A DNA stretch of 64,000 nucleotides from Streblospio benedicti. Taxonomy: Eukaryota; Annelida; Polychaeta; Spionida; Spionidae. Under the pieces are notes generated by a model. The model searched no databases. It was not told where the DNA came from and saw only the letters and a list, made by a program, of their open reading frames with translations. Each line of letters begins with the position of its first letter. Positions within the stretch are counted from its first letter, which is position 1. A program made the position numbers and the translations under genes. The stretch covers positions 54,910,494 to 54,974,493 of the forward strand of contig CM032660.1 in NCBI GenBank assembly GCA_019095985.1, in the 5' to 3' direction. Below, piece by piece: positions 21,758 through 33,611 of the stretch.

Positions 21758-22654
21758 AAATAAGAAATACCAAGCGGATAAAGATTGTGTAACCCAAACA
21801 TTCAATCCCTGTCCCCTGACAGCTGTTATTTATTTCCAAATTAGCCGCTGCGTGGCGCTTTGCTGGTGTGATCCTGTATAGCCTCGGCCAGTGCATCATT
21901 CATGTAGCATGTTGCATAAGACACAATGCATTGGAGGCTATTTTGCTTTATAATAATCTCTTGAAACACTGCTGCGAGGTAGCACTTTAAATCTCACATG
22001 AATACAGGCTGACAAGACCTAACAGCTGTTCATAATTCTTTGTACACATTACAAATATAACTAGCACATATTTGTGCGATGAATTGGCGTACATGGTAAA
22101 GTAGATAAAAACGCAATTTGATAGGTTTTAAGAGCAAACGTGAACTGTTCGGACTCCACTGGATAGTGAATCAATACTTCGGATGTTTTCTATCACATTG
22201 TAACCCAAACGGTTGACAAATGTCTTATTTTCCAATATAAAACCTCACCTCACATGGAACTTATCGGACCATGTCATAAGACACCCCCTGAGCTTTCGTC
22301 AATAATCTCAATCAATGCCATGTGAGGGGCAGGTCGTTTGATATTCTAAAGGGGGGGTCTTGGTTTATTCTGGGAAAAAACAAAACAAATGTTTGTCAAT
22401 GTGAGTTGTTGAACAAATAACCTTTGTAGACTAATGAGACAATGAACCAAAATGTTAGTAAACCGCAGTCAAATTTCTGTCTTCCAGTTTAGATGATCTC
22501 CTGTTACCCGTCTCACCCCAGTGCCACCTCTAAATATCAAAGGATCAGTCCCCTCCCCATTGCTGAAAAAATACATGTGATCTACTGAGGCCCGCAGACT
22601 GTGAATGGACGGGGTAGTTGGTAAAAATGAATGATATTGTCATTAGTGGTATGT
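21758..22654. other. Gene-free stretch
   Basis: AT-rich sequence with no exon, terminal repeat or recognisable mobile element. Confidence 0.45.
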
Positions 22655-23392
22655 TTGTCAAGTTCTGGGAGGGCGCATGAGGCCATAGTATTTACAGCTC
22701 AATACCTTCATTGCTGTTTTCGCCAATTAGTTTGACATGATCCAAAATATAATAACTCGTTACATTTCTTCTGTGGACACAATGCACAACTCGATCAAAA
22801 GTGCTCAGAGAGCACAGCGTCGCTAGAGCAACATTGACCCATGGGCAATAAAGGTGTTTGCTTTGCAATCAAAGCACTTGATGCGTGACTCATCCTTTAT
22901 CTATGTTGTTGGAATTGGATTGCAGGCGCTTTCTAAACATGGCTAAAGTAAATATGCATTGCACATGAGTCGACAATAATATGGTAATACAGACTGTGCT
23001 CTCTGAGCACTTTTATTCCAATATAACCACTGTGCCAATTTGATGGTCATGTTTCGAACAGTATTGAAACAATAGTGGAAAAATAGATAGAAAGATAGTT
23101 AAAATGGCCCTCCGAAAGTTAAACTCTGATTGGCAAAGTGCCAAAATTAAATATAGTTGATGTTCAGTAGGCATGTAAGCATGGTGCAAAGTTTGAATGC
23201 TTTCTCATAAGCATCGACAAAACTATTGCAGAAAATGTTGAAAATGGACCTAAAATGCCACTATGGAAAGCACACTTTAATGGCAAAGTGCACAAAATCC
23301 AATGACTTTGGTGTCTAGTCATACCAAATAGTTATGTAAAGTTTGAACAAAATAGGGCGAAGCGTAAAAGCTCTAGCTTGTCCGGAGACAAA

Positions 23393-23772
23393 CATACATA
23401 CATAGATACATACATAGATACATACATAGATACATACATAGATACATACATAGATACATACATAGATACATACATAGATACATAGACATACATAGATACA
23501 TACATACATACATACATACATACATACATACATACATACATACATACATACATACATACATACATACATACATACATACATACATACATACATACATACA
23601 TACATACATACATACATACATACATACATACATACATACATACATACATACATACATACATACATACATACATACATACATACATACATACATACATACA
23701 CATACATACATACATACATACATACATACATACATACATACATACATACATACATACATACATACATACATA
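23393..23772. repeat. (TACA)n/(TACATAGA)n microsatellite
   Basis: About 380 bases of tetranucleotide repeat: TACATAGA units at 23393-23495, then almost pure CATA to 23772. It generates long artefactual Met-Tyr-Val-Cys frames on the minus strand. The equivalent site of the inverted duplicate holds a GT/GCGT/GTAT tract instead. Confidence 0.95.
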
Positions 23773-24073
23773 AACACGAAATGAACGGAAACATACAAGG
23801 CTTTCGCTTCAGCTACTGAAGCGGCGCAATAATTTCGACATGAATTGTGGTGGCGGTAAGTGTAACGATTACATGTTATACAACGCAATATCATAGCTTG
23901 TGTGTGAGCATATCACTTACATGAATGCGCGTTGCAGTTGGGAGCTAGTCTAGTGGGCAAGGAAATGATCAACTTGTGTTTCGTCGGTCACTAATTTGAA
24001 CTTTGAAATACATGGCATTGTACAGCGTAATTAAAAACATCAGCAAACATATTACTGCAAAAGGATTTTCAAC

Positions 24074-25518
24074 ATGAAGCATGTGTATTTCTGGAAGGAT
24101 GTTGTGTCCTATCGGACTTTCTTGGCCATCACCGTGTTAATCTTGATTAGTGTGAAGCAAAGTGATGCTGGAGAATCATGCATAAGTTCTGATCACGGAG
24201 ATGCTGACGTGGAAATATATGTGCGGGACTGTAATCCTCCATCTACATGGATTGCGGATCCGACTGAGCTTGCCCGATTCACGCATGTCCAAGTGTTTAT
24301 GGTTTTGCGGAATCCACTCACATCATTTCCTGATTTAACTCCAATAGCTTCTACAGTGGAATTGATACTTTTGGACCAAAGTGGCATAACATCAGATAAT
24401 ATACCACTAAGCTATCTAGAACCACTGACCAAAGTTAACGAGTTGTACCTGAATAATAATGAACTAGCAGAATTTCCTAACCTCGCTCCATTAAACCAAT
24501 CACTGGAAACACTTTATCTAATTGGAATACTATTTCCTACATAAACAATGATTACCTAAAAGTCATGGTGAAGCTCCAGACTCTTTATTTGAATCTAAAC
24601 CTGCTGACCCAGCTGCCTGATATGTCACAACTGGTAAATCTACAGATACTTAGTGTCAACCAAAACCTGCTGATCGAATTGCCCGATATGTCACAACTGG
24701 TAAATCTCAAAGAACTTTATTTGAACCGAAACCAGCTGACAAGTTCACAGAATATAAGTTTATGTTCAAATCTTTCAACTTTACAGTTGGAACAAAACCA
24801 GCTAACATCATTCCCAGATGTGAAGGCATCGGCAGCTACATTGGAGATTCTGAGTCTCCGCGACAACCCAATCACAGAGATTGAGGACGATGTGATTCAA
24901 AGCCTAAAAAACATGATAATCTTCAAGTTGGACAGTATCCCAGAACTTAAATATTTCCCACACTCAGTTCTGGGTCTGACAAAAACAACGACTCTCTGGA
25001 TGCAACGCACCGGCATCACTTACCTTCCTCCAATCCTGCATGAGAATTTCGCTGATTTAATGCTGGTAATACATGCCAATGGCGGTGATATAGACATCTG
25101 CAAATGTGAAAATGCTTGGTTGAAGCAGGAAAGTACAAATATAAAAACATTTGTGTATACAGATAAAAACTGCACCGGCCAGCTCTGGTCGAGCATGACA
25201 GTCGAAGACATGGACGCAAAATGTACAGAAGAACGGAACAATAAAAACAAAACATCTGATTATGCTAAGAGCATCAGGACGCCGATGGCTCTGAAGCCAA
25301 ACCTGCTGCACGCCCACCTGCCTGGAAAAACCAAGACGGAGTGCACCAGAGAATGTCTTCGCATCACCGGCTGTGTCTCATTCTACTTCCGACCGCTGAC
25401 AACACAGCCACCCAAAACTGGAGACTGCGTCCTCATGGCCCCTGGAACCAACATTGCCATGTCGTCTATCCCTGATTGGGACAAGGAGGTTTGGTTCTAT
25501 TTCGGTTTGCGTCCTTAG
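24074..25518 (+). pseudogene. Secreted LRR/PAN-type protein gene, copy 1, frameshifted
   Basis: The ATG at 24074 starts a signal-peptide-like sequence (AITVLILISVKQSDAG). LRR motifs of the LxxLxLxxNxL type follow, then a Cys-containing segment (ICKCENAWLKQ) and a C-terminal PAN/apple-like module with spaced cysteines (CTRECLRITGCVSFYF, then GDCVLM). The layout matches the intact 459-codon paralogue at 39545-40924. A one-base deficit near 24527 (TTGGAATACTATTTCC against TTGGAAACACCATTTCC) shifts the frame and creates a stop at 24544; the reading continues in another frame to 25518. Relative to the paralogue there is one extra in-frame LRR of 23 residues. No other disablement is visible, so a sequencing error or recent allele is possible. 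The intact version would be extracellular, probably ligand-binding. Confidence 0.8.
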
Positions 25519-25705
25519 TCATTGAAAATGTCACGGACATTTATAAAATCATGTGTTTTTGGATCTTATTGTATGTTTTATAGAATTCTCAACCGAGTAT
25601 ATTTTATCGCCATGGCACTCTGAATGGAAAGAAATATTATGCGAAGTCTACACAAAGTTTTAGTCAACAAAAAGTTGTCAAAAGGCCTATTTGCATGTTG
25701 TTTGC

Positions 25706-25929
25706 AATGGTTGATATTTATTACCTCGTGCGTTGTGATTTAGCCATTAGTGTACTATAGTATGTCTATCATTTACACCTGAGGTCAAAACATACATGAT
25801 ATATAGCCCACCGTGTACTTTGACGCCCCTAGAAAATATTACGTAAGTGAGATACGTCCATAGGATACGTTGGACATCACACTATGACACGTAAAGTACT
25901 GCACTCTGCAAAGTTTACGGAAAATATAC
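25706..25929. other. Short gene-free spacer
   Basis: Sequence between the end of the inverted duplication and the TIR MITE. Nothing was recognised and no AATAAA was seen near the LRR gene's end. Confidence 0.4.
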
Positions 25930-26372
25930 TAAAGCCCTGTCCACACCGCTAAGACAATGCCCCACGCGACGAGACGTGACGTCGCGTCGGCCACAGTCGC
26001 GTTGGTGTGGACACGCTAGCGATTACGATTTCATAAAATCCCGTCGCGTCGGAGGCCGTCGTGAAAGTTGAACATGTTCAGTCGTAGTTGCTATCGTCGG
26101 GCATCGTCGCATAGCCTTGGCAGTGGTTGCGTTGGTGTGGATTCCTACGACGCGACGGGTCGTCTTTTCATTCAAAGGGTGAATATTATGTTCAGTTTAG
26201 GAAACTCTCGCTAGGATCGCCACAGGCTTACGACGAAACGTCGTAGTGGTGTGGACAGGCCGGTCGTAAGTTCACGTTTTTCTATGCCACGCTTCACGAC
26301 GGTCTACGACGGTTGCGTCGTACAGCGTCGCGTCGCGTCGGCCACAGTCTTAGCGGTGTGGACGGGGCTTTA
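25930..26372. mobile_element. CpG-rich MITE with 25-bp terminal inverted repeats
   Basis: The left end reads TAAAGCCCTGTCCACACCGC and the right end GCGGTGTGGACGGGGCTTTA, nearly perfect inverted repeats of about 25 bases. The outer TA on each side could be a TA target duplication. The interior is strikingly rich in CGTCG, GCGTCGG and TCGTCG words and holds internal copies of the end sequences (GTTGGTGTGGA at about 26001 and 26130). There is no coding capacity. It is a non-autonomous DNA transposon of uncertain superfamily. Confidence 0.8.
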
Positions 26373-26494
26373 CACTTCAGTATCTTGCAATGTATACAGC
26401 GATTTGAGTTATTTTCCCATGGATTTTATTTACCCTTGCCAATTCTGCACCAAATTGTGTTACTTTTATAGAAATCTGTTTTGGTTAAAGGAAG

Positions 26495-28930
26495 TTATGT
26501 ATTCCTCTTCAATGTTGCCAGGCTATATAACAACACTTGTCACCCGAATCAGCAATTTTAGTAGGAGTGACGTGTTGTCCAGTAACTTAAAAAGAAAGTG
26601 GGAATCAATAACCTCAATTATAATCAAGTGGATATACTAATAGGTCATTGCCAAATATCCAATATCATAGATTTGCAAATATCCCATATTGGATATTAGC
26701 AAATCTCTAAATATCTCACTGACCGATATCTGTTGAAACTAGCTGAGGCCTTTTGAACTTGTCACCCAAATCAGTAAGTTTAGTAGGACTGATTTAAAGT
26801 AGATTTATAATTGAATATCTCTTGAAAGTATAAGAACAACTAGGTTAACATTATTTATTTAGTTCATCTATACACAACACAAAACAAAATTTATTGTTGA
26901 CAGTTTCGGCAACTACTGTCACCATTTTCAAAACGTCTCTGCGCATGTCACGGTCACTCGGCACGACTTCCGATGCCGAAAATCGGGTCGTACACGTGAG
27001 AGAGTTGAAAGGCCCCCTCGTCTCGGTTCATGACCTGCTTCTGACCTCGTATCTTTATCGCCTCCCTGATGGTTCTTGTTCTCCAATCCCCCTCCCTATC
27101 CAGTACACTCACTTCCTCCCAGTCTATCTCATGATTGTTTTGTTTCACATGGTCTGTGATCGCACTCTTGTTGATTTGGGTGAGAGATTCTTTCCTCGCT
27201 GCTCTGGTGAAAGATCCCCCACTGTTCTGCTCCACATCCTTCATGTGTTCTTTTACACGTGTGCCCAGTTTTTTGCCAGTTTCCCCAACGTACACACTCT
27301 TGCAAGACTTACAACTCTCTCACGTGTACGACCCGATTTTCGGCATCGGAAGTCGTGCCGAGTGACCGTGACATGCGCAGAGACGTTTTGAAAATGGTGA
27401 CAATAGTTGCCGAAACTGTCAACAATAAATTTTGTTTTGTGTTGTGTATAGATGAACTAAATAAATAATGTATATATGTGTATTCCAACACGATGAACTC
27501 GTTCAAGGAAACTAGGTTAACAGCGTTGATTGGTGAAGAAATTTACATAGTAGACTTTGTGAACCTACTCTATTTAGGTGATACTATTAATGTATATATT
27601 TTATATGTGAATGCTCTTTATTCAATGTAATCTTATACTATGTCATCCATTAGGTTTGTACTTTGACCACAGTCACCCGAATCAGTAATTTTAGTAGGTG
27701 TGACGTTGTGGTTGTTCCATCATAGAATAGACATGTATCCTGGGAATTATTGACCTAGCTGAGTTTCAAGCCTACTTAATTGCACTTTGTGATTCTATAC
27801 TTGAGTCAATGCCCATTTTAGCGCGTAGTTACTCTTTCCACGAGATGTGACAATATTTAGCAGTATAAGTTTGACACCATATTTGTTGTATGTCATATAT
27901 TTTATGTGGCTTTTATTTGTATTGTACACCATTTCAATGATGTCAACAATTGTCAACCAAATTGGCAATTTTAGTAAGAGTAACTTGTTGTTCAGTGATT
28001 AAATAGTGGGAATTAATAACTTTGATTATATTCAATTGGTGTAGGAAAATCGCAAAAACATGATAGTAGATAATTGTGAATAATATCACATGTTGGATAT
28101 CAGCAAATCTTTGAATGTCCGATTGTTCGATATCTGTTAAACTAGCTGAGGTGAAGTGTAGCCTTTTTAACTTGTCACCAGATGGAACAATCTTTTTAGG
28201 ACTGTCTTAAAGTAGGTTTATAATTGAATATCTCTTGAAAATCAAGAACAACTAGGTTAACAGCTTTGATAGGTGAATAAATTTTCAGAATAGCCTTTCT
28301 AAACCATACTCTATATAGCCGATAATGTTGTTGTACATATTGTATATAAGAATGATCTTTATTCCATGTAATCTGATATGTTATAATGAAGTGAGTAACT
28401 CAATGTCTACATAGGTTTGACCACAGTCACCCGAATCAGTAATTTTAGTAGGAGTGACTTGGTGGTTGTCCCATCATAGAATAGACATGTATGTTGAATT
28501 CTATTGACCAACCTGAGTTTTTAGTCTATTTAATTGCAGTTTGTGATACTATACTTGAGTTGCGCTGATCCCAGTGAGTATTTATTGTTTCCATGAGCTA
28601 TGACAATGCTTAGTAGTATAAGTTTGACACCATATATGTTGTATAATATATATTTTATATGGCTTTGTATTGTATTCCTATTCAATGATGTCAGACTATA
28701 TAACAACACTTGTCACCCGAATCAGCAATTTTAGTAGGAGTGACTTGTTGTTCAGTAATTACATAAAAAGTGATAATTGATAACCCCAATGTTAGTCAAT
28801 TGATATAGGACATTAGCAAATATCCAATCTCAGAGATTTATGAATATCCCATATTGGATATCAGAAAATCTTTGAATATCTGACTGTCCAATATCTGTTG
28901 AAACTAGCTGAGGTGAATGTATAGCCCTTT
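26495..28930. repeat. ~760-bp higher-order tandem repeat
   Basis: The phrase TCACCCGAATCAGYAATTTTAGTAGG occurs at about 26540, 27675, 28427 and 28715, with decayed versions at 26765 and 27955. Longer blocks repeat with periods of 757 (27670 to 28427) and 763 (27950 to 28712) bases, including GTTTGACACCATAT and ACTAGGTTAACA. Each period thus contains two related half-units about 285 bases apart. The first period is lengthened by the Penelope-like insertion at 26853-27467. No protein is encoded. Confidence 0.85.
26853..27467 (-). mobile_element. Penelope-like GIY-YIG unit between 157-bp inverted repeats
   Basis: The ends are nearly identical inverted repeats (26853-27008 and 27310-27467), from TTTATTTAGTTCATC to CACGTGAGAGAGTTG. 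Between them the minus strand encodes the start of a GIY-YIG endonuclease domain (YVGETGKKLGTRVKEHMKDV), followed by the Penelope-typical polar stretch (SAITDHVKQNNHEIDWEEV) and ILDREG/RTIREA-like motifs. The frame stops inside the left repeat at 26954. The reverse transcriptase and the upstream CCHH region are absent. The low-coordinate arm is the natural 3' end; the other arm is an inverted copy of it. Penelope-like elements are known for such inverted or tandem end structures. Confidence 0.85.
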
Positions 28931-29784
28931 GAATTAAATGTATCTCGCACATCCGCACACAACTAGGTTAACAACGTTGACAGGTTGAGAAATTTACCAA
29001 ATAAATAGACTTTGTGAATCTAACTGTTTAAAAAAGATAACATTAATTGCATTGTGGCTAATGTGTTCGGTTGTTTGTGGTGTATATTCATTGATATAAA
29101 TTATTGAAAATCTTTTTGATAATGCATGTATTTTTTTTTTTAATATAAAAAAATGTACAAACAAATATGTTTAGAAAGACAAATTTAACAATTAGGGGGC
29201 TACCCACTATCATTGCTCAAGGACAAGAAAAAAAACATGTGTTTGGGAAAAACGTATCTTTATTTTTGATTGGGTAGGGTTTGAAAATCTTTGTTGTATT
29301 TATAAATGCAGGGGCGGAAATTGCTTGTAAGTATAAGGTAGGGGTTTGAAATTTTCAAACAAATTTACTTAGGTGACGATCTTGAAATTTATACCTTAAT
29401 GGTTGCATTTGATAATTGGGAGCCTTCGTATATTGGTGACCACTAAGTGGATATGGAACTTTTACGAACCATACAGATTTAACAATGTCTATTGTATCAT
29501 ACATAAGACATTATTAGTTTTATAAAATATAGCGTGTAATCTATTTGGTCTGTAAATGCGCGCCTAAAAATGCAAATGAAATAGTGAATGAAAGGAGATA
29601 ATTTTGCATTATGCATATTCTGTTATAGTGTGTAAACATTCCAACAAATACATGTATGTAAATTCTGGATTTGAGACATGTAATAAAATTCTGCTCCATC
29701 TAATTTGATTCTTAAATAATAACTTCTTTGAAATCCACACACCTTTCACATAAAAACAGTATTTGAGGTACACATAGGCAGATG
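28931..29784. other. Gene-free stretch
   Basis: AT-rich. The segment at 29210-29400 (GGGGGCTACCC, AGGGTTTGAAAAT, GGGGCGGAAATTG) echoes words at about 1120-1240 (GGGCTTGAAAATCATA, GGGGCGGAAAATG), suggesting a diverged dispersed repeat. No exon was found. Confidence 0.4.
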
Positions 29785-29930
29785 GGGGGGGGGGTAGAGG
29801 GCGCCCCCGCCTTTTCCCACCAAAATACTTCATTTTCATAGGGTTTTTCATGAAATCCCTAAAGTGCGCCCCCCCCCCTTCCTTAAGTGCGCCCCCCTTG
29901 GCCAAAAACCTGGATCTGCCATTGGTGCAG
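29785..29930 (-). repeat. GGCAGATCCAGG-type MITE, inverted copy
   Basis: On the minus strand it reads ATGGCAGATCCAGGTTTTT, a G-rich tract, GGGATTTCATGAAAAACCC and AAGTATTTTGGTGGGAAAA, the same order as 11977-12072. The terminal G tracts are long (GGGGGGGGG). Confidence 0.7.
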
Positions 29931-29934
29931 GTAC

Positions 29935-31645
29935 AGTAATTGCATTAATTTGGACAAGTCCACTTTGTATCTTGTATGGTTGGCATAGGATAAACAAATA
30001 GTCTCACACCTTCATTAAAAACATTTTTTGCAGTTACTAAATTTGTATTACAATAGAGACGTGATTTCTCAATCATATATTATTGGATAATTTCTGAAAA
30101 ATATTATTTTGATTCCAAGGTCAAACTTGATAATGAACACCTACTTTAATAGTACTGGTTCTCACGTCAAAGTCTTCCGTATCGTTCTACATAATTCAAT
30201 TCTCATTTTTGTATTTGACGAGAGGACTGTATGTTTTCAGTCTTTTTCCTCAAATGAAAAACTTTGCAAAACAAAAATCCCATCATCAAAAGTATTGACA
30301 CAACATCCAAACGTAAACAATTATTTTAATGAACGATACATAATAAAATTTGTAAAACAAAATAATGATAAAACGTGATCAGTGGTGATGTAAATCTACT
30401 AAAAACTGTAGAAATGAAAACCAGAAGAATGCTCACAATGGTGAATGTAATGATCTACGGTGTGGCCCTCGAGATTGCAATGTAAATGATATGAATAAAG
30501 AACAATCAAATACTTCACTAATCACAAGTATAAGTGAGTATGGTATATGAGTCGGACTAAAGAGATGTTGAAATTTTCTCTAAGGAAATAGGTATGGTCT
30601 TAAAATATGTCCATAAAAGATGCTGGGGCTCTTTAAATATAGCCCAGAAAAAAGAGTGGGTCTTTAGAGGGAACATGCTAGGGAAGGTCATAATTATAGC
30701 AAAAATATGATTGGTGATTGCCCTAAACCATTAATGAGAGTTAATTGTAGGCCTACCGTATTTAAGTGTGTAGAATGTGATGCAGGCTATACTGAGAGGC
30801 AACACAATGCATTACAATTCCTGTTGAATGGTGAAAGACTGTGAAGACTGTTGATTTAGAAAGAAATTGGTGGCGACTGGGCTTTCATCAAGGCTATACA
30901 ACCCACCCCCTCATACTACCTCAGAAAAAAAAGCAAACAGACGATGTTAGACTAGTAACGCTCGCCAGCAGGGTAACACCACTAGACTAATCTTGCAAAA
31001 TTAATCTTTCTGAATTTAATCATGTGTGCGTCATGGATTTGTGCATAGATCGGTAGGTGCGTTGTGTTCATTGTTTGCTGCTGGAAACATCCAAACATCA
31101 TCTTGCGTCCATTTGAGAGGAGTTTCTGCTAAAATAAAGGTTAGTTCCAATTATTAATATTCCTAGAGGTTTGGCACGACTGTTCCAATCCAATTTGCTG
31201 CTTCACTGTCAAGATTTCAGCGGGTTTTTTTTTGGAATATTAAGTTATGACTTTCTGTTCCTTAACTGCCATCTTTAAAAAAATCGAAACTTTCCACTGT
31301 GACGTCACGCATCCTTGCGTTTCCGTAAAGGTCTCAGACCAAAAACACGAACACACGTATATAGTCTTCTTGTCTATGTGGAATGTCTCTCAGCCAGAGG
31401 TGTCTGATATGTCCTCTTAATTTGATCATTGAGAAGTGTTTGCTTTCATTGTTAAGTAAATCACCACATAATTTAATTAATTAATCAATCATCCACCAGT
31501 GCAAATATTCATAATTCACACAACCAGTGTAAAATAACAAAAACCCATTCCCTAAAGTCACCTTTAGACAGTAATTGAGTGTAAAGTGAATCTCTCCCTT
31601 GCCAAACAAATTGCACACGTATTTTGGCACATAGCACCCTCCATA
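29935..31645. other. Gene-free stretch
   Basis: No supported exon. Near 30730-30840 a plus-strand string with paired cysteines (FKCVECDAGYTERQHN) hints at a decayed zinc-binding transposase or endonuclease remnant, but the surrounding frames are closed. An 89-codon frame at 30109-30378 has no recognisable motif. Confidence 0.35.
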
Positions 31646-31649
31646 ATTG

Positions 31650-32100
31650 TCCAACCTCATCAGTATAATGATGAAAACTAGCAACGTATTCACAATATAC
31701 ACGTCCAATGTACAGCAAAGTAAATAATTTCTATTCTTGCTTATCAGTCTTGTGGAAAAACACTATAGAATAATTGCTCTACTGACAGTCACACGACATC
31801 TAAGCTATTAAGTTCCTGTTTGCCAGACACAGACCACTTAGATACATGTGTAAGTCACTCCAAACCCCGTAGTGCTATATATCAGGTAGCCACGCTCCAG
31901 AGTCTAACCTAGCTGTTCACATTCATCAGTATAATGATGAAAACTAGCACGGCATACGCAATACAAGTGTTCATGTGCAAAGTCCATAATTTCTATTTTT
32001 CTTTCTCTGTCTTCTGGGAAAAAAACACACATTACAACAATGTCAGTAACTAAACCACATCTTAGCTATTAAGTTCCTGCACATCCAGGTTGGTCCAACA
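31650..32100. repeat. Local duplication downstream of the kelch terminal exon
   Basis: CATCAGTATAATGATGAAAACTAGCA occurs at about 31658 and 31926, and CTAAGCTATTAAGTTCCTG-like words at 31801 and 32062 (with CAGCTGCTAAGCTCC at 32123). This indicates a ~265-base tandem duplication in the 3' flank. GAGAAGTGTTTGCTTTCATTG at 31433 recurs at 32528. Confidence 0.65.
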
Positions 32101-32213
32101 TTTCCGCTATTGCACCCCGTCTCAGCTGCTAAGCTCCTCTCTTCGCCTGGCCGCGGCCCTCTGTAGCACCCACACGGCCGCCGTGACGCCCACACACACC
32201 CCGGCCGCCCCCA

Positions 32214-32409
32214 TCAGCCCCGCCCTCCCCCACGCCCACCGTCCGACATCCCCGCGGCGGCCGTTGTCATGGCGACACTGAGCAGCCACAGGCCGCCGAG
32301 CAGGTGGTTCTCCGGTCGCCACGGCTCGGCGAGCAGCGTCGTGTGACCGTGGAGCGCGACGGGGAGGCGCCAGGGCAGCGTCTCCCAGCACTGGCACCAC
32401 GGGAGGTAC
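32214..32409 (-). CDS. Kelch gene terminal exon (exon f)
   Basis: The acceptor GCTTCCAG precedes 32409. The first base completes the Arg codon begun in exon e, then 64 residues (YLPWCQCWETLPWRLPVALH ...) lead to TGA at 32214-32216. It contains a hydrophobic stretch, HLLGGLWLLSVAMTTAAAG, that could be a tail anchor or the last propeller strand, then Gly/Arg-rich residues. The exon is very GC-rich. A neighbouring frame stays open to 32122 and contains another hydrophobic run (GAAGVCVGVTAAVWVLQ), so a base-calling error that changes the true C-terminus cannot be excluded. The acceptor region is duplicated at about 32580-32610. Confidence 0.65.
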
Positions 32410-32620
32410 CTGGAAGCGGTGTTTGAAATACTGTAAGGATAGAATATTTCGTGGCTATTACATTTCGTCTCTCAAACACATGTAAACAACATTATGTGTC
32501 TGAAATGTCCTTTGAATTTCATCATTGAGAAGTGCTTGCTTTCATTGTTAAGTAAAATCACCACATTATTTGATTACCAGGGGAGCGCCACGGGAGGTAC
32601 CTGGAAGCAGGGTTTGCAAC

Positions 32621-32834
32621 ACTATAATAAAGCTAGAATATTTCGTGGCTATTAAATTGTGCGATTTTCATCTATAGATTATTTTGTGACAATTTAATTT
32701 TGCGATTTTGGTCCATACTGGACCTACTTTACATAGGCCATTAATGTTTGCTGACTATTGAAGTTTGCGTTTTTGCACCTACACAGGAAATTTTTGCAAA
32801 TTAAATTGTGCGCAAACATTTCTAGTTTTACAGT
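32621..32834. mobile_element. CTGTAAAACTAGAA-ended MITE, copy 1
   Basis: The ends are TATAATAAAGCTAGAAT and TTTCTAGTTTTACAGT. The body (TTTCGTGGCTATTAAA, TTTGGTCCATACTGGACC, TTTACATAGGCC) matches the copy at 53664-53870 throughout. It is about 214 bases long and non-coding. Confidence 0.7.
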
Positions 32835-33611
32835 ACAAGGGACCTGAGGGCCCTGAGCCCCCAACTTTTGATCAGTGCCCTTAACTTTTAGGACTTGAGG
32901 GCCCAGCTGTCCCTCAACGTATTTTTGATGAATATGGGTGAGTCAGAGTGAATTCCATACTTTATCATGTACATTATACTGTATATGGTTGCAATATGTG
33001 TCTTTAAAAGCAACCACGTTCTTTAGCTCACATTTCAAACACATATCACAGCAGGGCCCTCAAATTATGAACAGGGACCCCAACTATTTAAAGTTAAGGG
33101 CCCGAACTTTTGCCTGTGAGTTTCAAACACTGCCTGGAAGGAGGAGGGGGCATTGGGGAGGGAGGTGACAGAGGGGGGGGGGGGGTCGGTAGTGGAACAT
33201 GGAACATGTGGTTAAAGAAATGGTGGAACATGGAACATAGTGTCAAAAAATAGTGGAACATGGAACATGTGCAAATTCTCTCAAATTTGTTCACACTTTT
33301 GTAGTGATTTTATAGTGTTTTGACCCAATTTTACGCGATAAAGAATTGCTGATAAATTTTGTTAAAACGTTTAGGGTCATTTTCATACTGGAGCATGGAA
33401 CATGAGAAAGTATAGCGGTTAGAATTTGAAGGTTTGTTTGCAAAAAAAAATTACAGATGTGTTTAGCTTTCATTTCATTGTTTTTTTATAACTGGATAAT
33501 CTGATTAAATCTCAACTTCCAACTATTAATGATGCGTTTGATGAACAGAAAATAGAGAACGTCTGATTGTGAGAGCGCGTGCGAAATCATGGATCTACCA
33601 GTGACACCAGC
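32835..33611. other. Intronic sequence with a short tandem repeat
   Basis: Intron between kelch exons e and f. At 33192-33270 the phrase TGGAACATGGAACAT occurs three times at 30-40 base intervals, with a related phrase near 33390. A G run of about 12 lies near 33174. No exon was seen. Confidence 0.5.

Larger units (their letters stand above)
22655..25705 (+). repeat. Inverted segmental duplication, copy 1 (contains LRR gene 1)
   Basis: This segment corresponds in inverted orientation to 39355-43137. Matching stretches include the 22655-23390 leader (for example GTGCTCAGAGAGCACAGCGTCGC at 22801), about 170 bases upstream of the start codon, the LRR coding region and about 190 bases of 3' flank. 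The microsatellite between leader and gene differs between the copies, and copy 2 carries about 1.1 kb of extra sequence. Flanks outside the segment do not match, so this is a local paralogous duplication rather than a haplotype overlap. Confidence 0.85.

Noticed and set aside
23315-23894. Long minus-strand frames of repeated Met-Tyr-Val-Cys (up to 173 codons)
   Set aside because: They are translations of the (TACA)n microsatellite; no flanking exon signals or other composition support a protein.
26853-27467. Hammerhead ribozyme in the Penelope-like end repeat
   Set aside because: Such ribozymes occur in some Penelope-like elements, but the CTGATGA...GAAA core is not present in these arms. 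The CTGATGA near 20532 lacks a matching stem.
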